From positions 183,259 through 247,258 of the forward strand of contig LJZQ01000003.1 of assembly GCA_001314845.1 (NCBI GenBank): DNA of 64,000 nt, in the 5' to 3' direction. The notes under the pieces are model-generated. The model was not told the origin of the DNA, did no database searches, and saw only the letters and a program-made list of their open reading frames with translations. Within the stretch, counting starts at the first letter, position 1, and every line of letters starts with the position of its first letter. Shown piece after piece: positions 49,301 through 56,363 of the stretch. Both the position numbers and the translations under genes were made by a program. The DNA comes from Marinobacter excellens HL-55. GTDB taxonomy: Bacteria; Pseudomonadota; Gammaproteobacteria; Pseudomonadales; Oleiphilaceae.

Positions 49301-50309
49301 GCGGCAATACATCTGTATGACGCAGCTCGGCGTGGCGAAGGACCTTGCTCAGGGCACGGATCTCCCGCTCGCCGGGCAGGAACACCAGAACATCTCCGGG
49401 CGGCTGCTTTTCCTTGCGCTCGTGTTGTTCTATTTCTTCCAGTGCCGACAATACACCGTCAGTCCAACCCTGATCGCGGTCATCTTCATCACCGGTCAGA
49501 GGCCGATAACGGATATCCACAGGAAAGGTCCGCCCACTGACCTCAATCACCGGTGCCTGATCAAAGAATTCGCTGAACCGGTCCACTTCGATGGTGGCGG
49601 AGGTGATGATGACTTTCAGGTCCGGACGTTTGGGCAACAGCTGCCGGAGATAGCCCAGCAGAAAATCGATATTCAGGCTGCGCTCGTGGGCCTCATCAAT
49701 AATCAGGGTGTCGTAGCAATCCAGAAAGCGGTCATGCTGGATTTCAGCGAGCAGGATCCCGTCGGTCATGACTTTGACCCGGGATGCCTCCGACGTGTTG
49801 TCGGTAAAGCGGACCTGATAGCCGATTTGCTGCCCCACCTGCTCACCCAGTTCTTCTGCAATCCGGGCGGCAACACTGCGCGCTGCAATACGGCGGGGCT
49901 GGGTATGACCAATCAACCCACGAATACCACGGCCATGGTTCAGGCAGATTTTCGGAATCTGAGTGGTTTTACCCGACCCGGTTTCACCGGCAATGATCAC
50001 CACCTGGTGCTCCTCGATGGCCTTGCTGATGTCATCAACACGGTCACTGACCGGCAACCCGGCCGGAAAGCTGGCCGGTTTGTGCGCTGCCTGGCGCTGG
50101 CGCACTTTGTCCAGGCCTCGGTCCAGCCAGGACGCCATATTTTCAAGGTCTTTCTGGCACGGCTTACCTTTGGTCTGACTGACCCGCCGGATGATGCGAG
50201 CTGCTTCCTGCTGATTACAGGCATCCAACTGGCTCATAAACGCCTTCACGGCGGCCTGAGGGTCGGCGTCCGGCTGTACCGGAGTATGGATCGGAGTTTT
50301 TTCAGTCAT
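46377..50309 (-). CDS. hrpA: ATP-dependent RNA helicase HrpA
   Basis: A 1310-residue DEAH-box helicase. Walker A is [10 protein letters not shown] (108-117), the DEAH box is [20 protein letters not shown], and motif III is [31 protein letters not shown] is motif VI. The ratchet/OB-fold region and a long C-terminal DUF3418 complete it. In E. coli HrpA rescues stalled ribosomes and processes fimbrial mRNA. A single-gene unit; full normal length. Confidence 0.96.
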   Translation of the reverse strand: [1310 protein letters not shown]

Positions 50310-50387
50310 TGAACGGCGATGGGTCCATTGAGTAATCAGGGCAACGTAAGGCGCAACAGTCTATCGGGAAAACCGTGCAGTAGAAAC

Positions 50388-50417
50388 ACAGAGACCCCGC
50401 CGTGGCAGGGTCTCTGT
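50388..50417 (-). terminator. Terminator of fadD
   Basis: A ten-base perfect stem (ACAGAGACCC/GGGTCTCTGT) has a ten-base loop. On the minus strand it is followed by GTTTC only, so the T-tract is short. It lies 36 bases past the fadD stop. Confidence 0.7.
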
Positions 50418-50453
50418 ATTGTTCAAGCAACCTTGCGGTCGCGCCAGCGCCGG

Positions 50454-52130
50454 TTACTTGGCGTTGGCTTCGTCCCGCAGTTCACGGCGAAGAATCTTGC
50501 CCACGTTGCTCTTGGGCAGATCATCCCGGAACTCAAAGTGCTTGGGCACTTTATAGGCGGTCAATCGCTCGCGGCAGAATTCCTTGATTTCGTTGGCGGT
50601 CACGCCCTCTTTGGTCGCGACCACATATACCTTGACAGCCTCACCACTCTTGGCGTCTGGAATACCAACGGCAGCGCACTCAACCACTTTCGGGTGACTG
50701 GTGACCACTTCTTCAATTTCATTCGGGAATACGTTGAAGCCAGAGACGATGATCATGTCTTTTTTACGGTCAACAATACGGATGTAGCCGTCTTCCTGGA
50801 TCAGCGCAACGTCACCGGTCTTCAGGTACCCGTCCTCGGTAAAGGACTTCTGGGTGTCTTCCGGACGCTGCCAGTAACCCAGCATTACCTGTGGGCCTTT
50901 GACACACAGCTCGCCGGGCTCGCCGATGGGCGTTTCGTTGCCGTCATCATCAATAGTCTTGATGATAGTGGACGGAATCGGCAAGCCGATGGTGCCAATC
51001 TGAATGGCACTGCGAGGGTTAAACGTCACCACCGGAGAGGTCTCGGTCATGCCATAGCCTTCGCTGATTTCACAACCGGTGACACGCTCCCACATTTTGG
51101 CGGTGTCAGACGTCAGTGCCATGCCGCCAGAGGCGGTCAGCTTCAGACCGGAGAAATCCAGATCCTGAAACTCTTCGTTGTTGCACAGGGCCACAAACAG
51201 CGTGTTCAAACCAATAAAGGCGGAGAACTTCTGCTTTTGCATCTCTTTCACAAAACCCGGAATGTCGCGCGGGTTGGGGATCAGGATGTTGTGGGCACCG
51301 GCTTCGAGCATGATGCCGCAGTTCAGGGTGAACGAGTAGATGTGGTACAGCGGAAGCGGTGCAATGACCACTTCTTTGCCCTCCTCTACCTGATCTTCCA
51401 TCATCGGGCGAACCTGGGTCAGGTTGGCCACCAGGTTTGCGTGAGTCAGCATGGCACCTTTGGCAACACCAGTGGTACCGCCGGTGTACTGCAGTACGGC
51501 CAGGTCCTCAAGCTTGGTTTCAACCGGGGTAAACTTTTCGCGCGCACCGGCGCTCAGTACAGCAGGCAGCTTGTGGGCACCCGGGATGTTGAACGAAGGC
51601 ACCATCTTTTTAACGTGCTTCACCACCGCGTTCATCAGCGTGCGCTTGATGGTGGAGTGCATATCGGCGATTTCGGTCACGATCACGTGCTCAATGCCGG
51701 TATGGGGTAATACTTTTTCCGCGTTATCAGCCATGTTCGCCAGCACGACCAGTGCCTTGGCGCCGGAGTCGTTGAACTGGTGTTCCATCTCACGGGTGGT
51801 GTAAAGCGGGTTGGTATTCACCACGATCAGCCCAGCGCGCATGGCCCCGAACACAATGACAGGATACTGAGCGACGTTGGGCAGCTGCACGGCAATACGA
51901 TCGCCCGGCTTGAGGTCGGTCTTGTTCTGCAGCCAGGCCGCAAAATTACGGCTCAGAGTATCAAGATCACGGTAGGTAAGCGTTGCCCCAACTGCGGAAA
52001 AAGCAGGTTTGTCCGCGTACTTCTTCACCGCTTGTTCGAAAACATCGACCATGCTTGTGTATTTCTTGAGATCAACCTCACTGGGAATGCCAGCGGGGTA
52101 TTTGTCTTGATAGAACTGCTCAAAATCCAT
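50454..52130 (-). CDS. fadD: Long-chain fatty acid-CoA ligase
   Basis: An AMP-forming acyl-CoA synthetase of about 558 residues. YTGGTTGVAKGAMLTH is the P-loop, and GYGMTETSPVV is the adenylate-binding motif. YLKTGDVALIQEDGYIRIVDRKKDMII is the hinge region, and PKSNVGKILRRELRD carries the terminal catalytic Lys. The ATG at 52130 (MDFEQFYQDK) is chosen because AGGAG lies six bases upstream; an upstream in-frame ATG would be too close to that site. It activates fatty acids for beta-oxidation. A divergent maoC-like gene lies upstream, as beside fadD1/fadD2 in Pseudomonas. Confidence 0.95.
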   Translation of the reverse strand: MDFEQFYQDKYPAGIPSEVDLKKYTSMVDVFEQAVKKYADKPAFSAVGATLTYRDLDTLSRNFAAWLQNKTDLKPGDRIAVQLPNVAQYPVIVFGAMRAGLIVVNTNPLYTTREMEHQFNDSGAKALVVLANMADNAEKVLPHTGIEHVIVTEIADMHSTIKRTLMNAVVKHVKKMVPSFNIPGAHKLPAVLSAGAREKFTPVETKLEDLAVLQYTGGTTGVAKGAMLTHANLVANLTQVRPMMEDQVEEGKEVVIAPLPLYHIYSFTLNCGIMLEAGAHNILIPNPRDIPGFVKEMQKQKFSAFIGLNTLFVALCNNEEFQDLDFSGLKLTASGGMALTSDTAKMWERVTGCEISEGYGMTETSPVVTFNPRSAIQIGTIGLPIPSTIIKTIDDDGNETPIGEPGELCVKGPQVMLGYWQRPEDTQKSFTEDGYLKTGDVALIQEDGYIRIVDRKKDMIIVSGFNVFPNEIEEVVTSHPKVVECAAVGIPDAKSGEAVKVYVVATKEGVTANEIKEFCRERLTAYKVPKHFEFRDDLPKSNVGKILRRELRDEANAK

Positions 52131-52314
52131 CACCATCTCCTGTCTTGTTGGCGCTTTTGGGAACAACCGGATGGGGTTCAGAAGTTCCCTGATTGTAATA
52201 TTTTGCCTTGGCTGATCTGGTCATAAAATCAACCCTACTAAAGTATCAGCCCCAAAAAAGTCGGGAGAGAATAGCAGTTTTGTGAACGATGAGGTAGTTT
52301 TCAGAACATCAAAA

Positions 52315-52328
52315 GGTACATCTGTACC
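52315..52328. promoter_or_regulatory. Candidate operator palindrome between fadD and the MaoC gene
   Basis: GGTACA-TC-TGTACC, a perfect six-base inverted repeat with a two-base spacer, lies 26 bases upstream of the MaoC start. It might bind a regulator of both divergent genes. It does not match the PsrA (GAAAC-N4-GTTTC) or FadR consensus. Confidence 0.25.
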
Positions 52329-52353
52329 GTCCCTTCATGCACCGGAGCCTGTG

Positions 52354-52839
52354 ATGAGCGACACCCTGGATACCCTCGAAAATATTACCTACGAAGAATT
52401 AAACGAAGGCGACTCTGCCACCTTCACCCGCACCCTGACCGAGGATGAGCTGGTACTCTTTGCGGCCGTGTCCGGCGATGTTAACCCGGTGCATCTCGAC
52501 TCGGCGTTTGCGGCCGAATCCATGTTCAAGGAACGCATCGCCCATGGCATGTGGAGCGGCTCCCTGATTTCAGCAGCCTTGGCGACGGTAATGCCCGGGC
52601 CTGGCACTATCTATCTGGAGCAAAGCCTTGCGTTCAAACGCCCGGTTCGCCTTGACGATACTCTGACCGTGACACTGACCGTACTGAGAAAAGAACCGAA
52701 AAACCGGGTCGCGTTTCAGTGCGATGTTCGCAACCAGAATGGCGACCAGGTGGTCATCGGCGAGGCCAAAGTGATTGCACCTACTGAAAAGATCTCTCTG
52801 CAGAAGCCGCGCCTGCCAAAAATTACAATCGAAAATTGA
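52354..52839 (+). CDS. MaoC-type (R)-specific enoyl-CoA hydratase
   Basis: A 161-residue hotdog-fold hydratase. AAVSGDVNPVHLDSAFA is the hydratase-2 motif with its catalytic Asp and His (D-x4-H), followed by RIAHGMWSGSLISAALATVMPGPGT. The start is ATG at 52354 behind GGAG; a longer start at 52282 lacks a good site. Similar proteins (PhaJ) make (R)-3-hydroxyacyl-CoA from beta-oxidation intermediates. The divergent fadD supports a role in fatty acid use. Confidence 0.88.
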   Translation: MSDTLDTLENITYEELNEGDSATFTRTLTEDELVLFAAVSGDVNPVHLDSAFAAESMFKERIAHGMWSGSLISAALATVMPGPGTIYLEQSLAFKRPVRLDDTLTVTLTVLRKEPKNRVAFQCDVRNQNGDQVVIGEAKVIAPTEKISLQKPRLPKITIEN

Positions 52840-52853
52840 GCCGGACCCAGGCA

Positions 52854-53798
52854 TCAACCCGGAAGGAAATCGATCGGAAAACGCACCTTCCGGGTGTCTA
52901 CACTGGCGGCACCAAAGTTGAACATCTGTACCCGCATGGCGATTCGCTTCTCCAGCGCCGGATTGCCGAGCTCGGAACTGACTACCTGACAAGCGGATAC
53001 CGATCCATCTGGCTCGATCACCAATTCCAGAGTCACTTTGCCTTCCAGTGTCGGATCCTGGCGCAGTTCCCGCTGATACAGAGAATAAAGTGCGCTTTTC
53101 TGAGCATCAAACACTTGCCGGATGTTGCTCATCGCCCGCTCACCAATCGATGGTCGACTTGGCGCGGTAGCGGCAACCGCTGGCGCTGCCTCTGTCGGGG
53201 CGTCGACGGTACTGACGTCATGCCCCGCAAGTGCCACCTCTCTGACCGGCCCTTCTCCAGTTTGCACGCCACCACTGCCCGCAAGACCGGGACGGTTTGA
53301 GGCAACGTCTCGATTGGCACTGGCATTACCGATGTTGGCCGACCGGTTCTCTATGCGCGCATCAGGCTCCGGCGCCTGCAGTGCCGCCAGCCGATCCCTC
53401 ATAGCAAAGAGGCCCGAGCGTGCCGCGGTCTCCCGGGCCTGTTCCGTGGTTTGTTCTGAGCTGGTGGTTTCGACCGGCGCTGGCTCAGGTTCGGGCTCAG
53501 CGACGGTCGGTACCAGCTCGACGTCTTCTGACTCAGGCTCAGGCTCTGGTTCCGCCTGCACGTCGGGCTTTTCAAGCTCAACAGGCCTGGGCGCCTCCAC
53601 CAGTTGCGCCAACCGCGGCGGGATCTGCTCGACCTCGGATCGATCCGGTTCTGGTAGTTGCAGATACGGGATCAGCGCGGCCGGCACCAGAAACACGACC
53701 AGCACCAGCACCAGAATCGAACCGAAGCGGATTTTCTCCGAATTGTCCCGGCTCCAGGGCAGCCGGGACGCACCCATAGGCACGTTACGATCAGCCAT
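52854..53798 (-). CDS. TonB-like protein with AgmX/PglI-type tail
   Basis: A protein of about 314 residues. A short N-terminus precedes one transmembrane helix near 30-45 (ILVLVLVVFLVPAALIPYL). A Pro/Glu-rich stretch (about 60-115, VEKPDVQAEP-like) follows, then a low-complexity linker. The C-terminal domain (about 225-314) has VTLELVIEPDGSVSACQVVS and SSELGNPALEKRIAMRVQMFNF. That tail pattern (SxxLGNPxxE, F) resembles the AgmX/PglI C-terminal domain of Myxococcus gliding proteins, a TonB relative. The ATG at 53798 overlaps the end of the exbD gene by eight bases. Last gene of the cluster. Confidence 0.82.
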   Translation of the reverse strand: MADRNVPMGASRLPWSRDNSEKIRFGSILVLVLVVFLVPAALIPYLQLPEPDRSEVEQIPPRLAQLVEAPRPVELEKPDVQAEPEPEPESEDVELVPTVAEPEPEPAPVETTSSEQTTEQARETAARSGLFAMRDRLAALQAPEPDARIENRSANIGNASANRDVASNRPGLAGSGGVQTGEGPVREVALAGHDVSTVDAPTEAAPAVAATAPSRPSIGERAMSNIRQVFDAQKSALYSLYQRELRQDPTLEGKVTLELVIEPDGSVSACQVVSSELGNPALEKRIAMRVQMFNFGAASVDTRKVRFPIDFLPG

Positions 53799-54279
53799 TG
53801 CGCACCTCTGCCTCCACCGCCAACCGAACCTGCCTGAACTGCTCATCCACACAGGTCTGCATAACCTTTCGCAGCAAACGGTAATCGGTGTTCTTACCCG
53901 CCATGATGGTCACTTCCAGGCCCTGATCCGGCACTTCACTCCAGCGACTACGGCGGTAAGCCAGCTCTTCAGCCAAACCGCTTATGTGGGTATCGGTCGT
54001 TTCAATACCGTCAAGTCGGGCTACTTCCTTGCCCTGCACCAGAATCGACTGCCCGCTGACCTGAACCGTCAGATTCTCAACGGCCTCCTGCTCGGCGGTG
54101 GACGTTGGCAAGGGCACATCGGCGTTGTTTTGCATGACCTTAACGTCGGAAGAGTTCACCATCAGAAAAAACACCAGAATGGTGAAGATGTCCATCAACG
54201 ACACCAGATTTAGCCCGCCGGCCTTGTGCATGCGTCCGTAATGCCGTTGGCGCAAACGGGCCCGGCGTGATGTCTTCAT
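53791..54279 (-). CDS. ExbD/TolR-family protein, first copy
   Basis: A 162-residue proton-channel partner. The transmembrane helix is about 24-42 (NLVSLMDIFTILVFFLMV), with the family's proton-carrying aspartate at Asp30. A periplasmic domain with YRLLRKVMQTCVDEQFRQVRL near the end is typical ExbD/TolR. Its start overlaps the second ExbD gene by four bases. Together with ExbB it should turn proton flow into motion of the TonB-like protein. Confidence 0.9.
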   Translation of the reverse strand: MKTSRRARLRQRHYGRMHKAGGLNLVSLMDIFTILVFFLMVNSSDVKVMQNNADVPLPTSTAEQEAVENLTVQVSGQSILVQGKEVARLDGIETTDTHISGLAEELAYRRSRWSEVPDQGLEVTIMAGKNTDYRLLRKVMQTCVDEQFRQVRLAVEAEVRNG

Positions 54280-54806
54280 GCGCCCCCCCCCTCACGCGCT
54301 GCCGCTCGCTCGGCAAGAACCCGACTCTCATCAGCATCCATCAGGGAAACATTCGGGAACAGCTCGGCATTGACCACACTGGCAGCCACCACCGCTGGAT
54401 AAGACCTCACCGCGTCCATGACAGACACCAGCGTCTGATAGTCCACGGCCGGCCCTACTTCCAAGGTCACGTCGGTTTTATCGGGCATGCGCGACTTGAT
54501 CTGCTGCAGCACTGCGCTGAGCCCCTGATAGTCCTGAACACCATTTTTAACCGGCAACACCTCGATCAGCCCACGCTCACCGTCTGCCACTTCCAGCCCG
54601 CCGGGTATGACCGTGACCACCAACCGGAAGTTTTCTGAATCGGGCGCCTGCCCGGCGTCCATGCCCGGGAAGTTCAGCTCAATCATGCGGATCTGACTGA
54701 ACACCATGCCCAGCAGCAGCACCGGCACCAATACAATCATCAGATTCAGGAACGCCGTGATGTCCAGATCGGCCTCGGTTGTCAGCCTGCGATGTCTGCG
54801 CCTCAT
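54276..54806 (-). CDS. ExbD/TolR-family protein lacking the transmembrane Asp
   Basis: A 176-residue ExbD-like protein. The helix (about 16-38, ITAFLNLMIVLVPVLLLGMV) aligns with E. coli ExbD INVTPFIDVMLVLLI. At the position of the catalytic Asp there is Asn21, so this copy probably cannot carry protons. Acidic residues Asp13 and Asp15 lie before the helix, not in it. The periplasmic domain is family-like (TDVTLEVGPAVDYQTLVSVMDAV). It overlaps the other ExbD gene. The paired layout is like AglQ/AglS of Myxococcus. Confidence 0.87.
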   Translation of the reverse strand: MRRRHRRLTTEADLDITAFLNLMIVLVPVLLLGMVFSQIRMIELNFPGMDAGQAPDSENFRLVVTVIPGGLEVADGERGLIEVLPVKNGVQDYQGLSAVLQQIKSRMPDKTDVTLEVGPAVDYQTLVSVMDAVRSYPAVVAASVVNAELFPNVSLMDADESRVLAERAAAREGGGA

Positions 54807-54848
54807 ATCGCCATACTCCTGTTTACTCTGGCTGGAAGACGGAATGCA

Positions 54849-55496
54849 TCAAGCGATAGCCTTGCCGGCACCGGGCTCCGAGACCATATTCAGCAGCTTG
54901 ACCCCGGCCATTTCAAAACTATCGACAATTTCGTTGGTGCGGGTTTGCAGCAATGCGTGGAACAACAGCAAAGGAATGGCTGACATCAGGCCAAACGCCG
55001 TGGTGTTCATGGCCACGGAAATACTCTCAGAGAGCAAGCTCGCTTTTTGAGCGGGATCAGCTGCAGCGACAGCAGTAAAGGCAGCAATCAGGCCGATAAT
55101 GGTTCCGAGCAGCCCGAGCAAAGTTGCCACATTGGCTAAAGTCGCCAGGTACTGAGTGCGCTTCCCAAGCCTTGGCAACACTTCCATCAGGCCTTCCTCC
55201 ATCGCATATTCAATGTCTTCCCGCCGGCTATCGTTCAGCAACCGGGCAATCCCGGCACCGAGAACAGAAGCGATGGCGCTGTCAGAGTTGGTGGCCGCTT
55301 TCATGGCGCGCTGGTAATCCCGTTTTTGCAGCGCCGGCCAGATGCCCCGCTCGAACGCCAGCCGGTTTCGCCGGCGCACGGCACCGAGATACAGAAAACG
55401 CTCAAGAGTAATGGCCAAGCCCAGAGCCAGCACTATAGCAATGGGGTACATGAAGGGACCGCCTTCCTGAAAAAAACGAACAATGGTATCGAGCAT
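54849..55496 (-). CDS. ExbB/TolQ/MotA-family proton channel protein
   Basis: A 215-residue inner-membrane protein with three helices: about 15-35 (FMYPIAIVLALGLAITLERFLYL), 118-142 (ATLLGLLGTIIGLIAAF) and 165-185 (TTAFGLMSAIPLLLFHAL). GLLGTIIGLIAAF and the AFGLMSAIP segment are the channel motifs shared by TolQ, ExbB and AglR. It should form the ring around the ExbD pair encoded just downstream. Confidence 0.92.
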   Translation of the reverse strand: MLDTIVRFFQEGGPFMYPIAIVLALGLAITLERFLYLGAVRRRNRLAFERGIWPALQKRDYQRAMKAATNSDSAIASVLGAGIARLLNDSRREDIEYAMEEGLMEVLPRLGKRTQYLATLANVATLLGLLGTIIGLIAAFTAVAAADPAQKASLLSESISVAMNTTAFGLMSAIPLLLFHALLQTRTNEIVDSFEMAGVKLLNMVSEPGAGKAIA

Positions 55497-55521
55497 CAGT
55501 CTGTCTCCGTTTACTGCTGAG

Positions 55522-55872
55522 TCACGGTTGGCCCTGGTCGGTGTCGATCGTTATCGGCTCCAGCACCAGTGGGTTCAGGGTGTCCCGAAACTGGCGATGG
55601 TTCTCCAGCGCACGGGGCAAGGAAGGTTCTAAAAGATTCTGGGCGTGATTGTTGAGCTCGGCCCGAGGGCGACGCGGTAAGCTCGGGTTCTGCCAGGGCA
55701 GAATGTAGAGCACCCTTGGATCGTCTTCGCCGACGCTGGCCGATATACCGGCTACCGTCAGCACGGGCGGGGGTGCTTCACCGCTCTCTGGCTGGCCAGC
55801 CAGGCCTGGTTGCGCCAACAAACTCAACAAAAACAGCAGGCAGATTGCGGTGCGAGGACGACGAGAGATCAT
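55522..55872 (-). CDS. Small exported protein of the ExbBD/TPR cluster
   Basis: A 116-residue protein with a signal peptide (about 1-25, cut after GLAG). The mature part is Pro- and Leu-rich with no recognised domain (VLYILPWQNPSLPRRPRAEL, RDTLNPLVLEPITIDTDQGQ). It lies between the TPR lipoprotein and ExbB genes and overlaps the former by four bases (ATGA). That position suggests a dedicated periplasmic component of the machine. Family not recognised. Confidence 0.75.
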   Translation of the reverse strand: MISRRPRTAICLLFLLSLLAQPGLAGQPESGEAPPPVLTVAGISASVGEDDPRVLYILPWQNPSLPRRPRAELNNHAQNLLEPSLPRALENHRQFRDTLNPLVLEPITIDTDQGQP

Positions 55873-56363
55873 TGCAGCCTCCGCTCAAGGTCAGCAATCC
55901 AGCCCGCAACCAGCTTTTCTTCGTCACCCACCAGAGAGCGATAGCGTTGGTAGTGAGTCAGCGCAGTCTCAAGATCGAGCAGGTACAGCTCCGAAATCAC
56001 GGCCAGGTTGTAATGCAATTCCGCAACCTCTGGCGCAGCGGCTAGCCCCTGCTCCAGCAAACGTGCGGCCTCATGGAATCGGTTCTGCTGCTTCAGCAAC
56101 AAAGCCAGATTGTTCACCGTCGTAGCATTGGACGGATCCAGAGACACGGACCGCTGCCAGGCCTCAATGGCCCCCTCAACATCCCCGCTCTGGTGCGCCT
56201 GGATCCCTGCTTGTGACCATTCCCGGGCCTGTTCCGGGGAATACACCGGCTGCACCCTGATCTCTGCAGGGGCCGGGTCAGGTGGGGCTGAGACGCAAGC
56301 GCCCAGGCCCATAACAGTCATCACCAAAAACGCTTGCATGCCGCGAGTAATGGGTTCAGACAC
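55869..56363 (-). CDS. TPR lipoprotein of the ExbBD/TPR cluster
   Basis: A 164-residue lipoprotein. The lipobox is LGAC with the lipidated cysteine near residue 23. The following residue is Val, so the Lol system would probably send it to the outer membrane. Two to three TPR motifs lie in about 50-150 (AIEAWQRSVSLDPSNATTVN, AARLLEQGLAAAPEVAELHY). It could tie the outer membrane to the larger periplasmic TPR proteins. It overlaps its neighbours by four and eight bases. Confidence 0.85.
   Translation of the reverse strand: MSEPITRGMQAFLVMTVMGLGACVSAPPDPAPAEIRVQPVYSPEQAREWSQAGIQAHQSGDVEGAIEAWQRSVSLDPSNATTVNNLALLLKQQNRFHEAARLLEQGLAAAPEVAELHYNLAVISELYLLDLETALTHYQRYRSLVGDEEKLVAGWIADLERRLQ

Noticed and set aside
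49251..50312. 353-residue open frame on the plus strand opposite hrpA
   Set aside because: It is the antisense shadow of the helicase N-terminus. It has no recognisable domain, and the hrpA frame has all DEAH-box motifs.
53122..54213. 363-residue plus-strand open frame rich in Ser/Ala/Gly
   Set aside because: Antisense of the TonB-like and ExbD genes. Its composition is that expected from the complement of Pro/Glu-rich codons.
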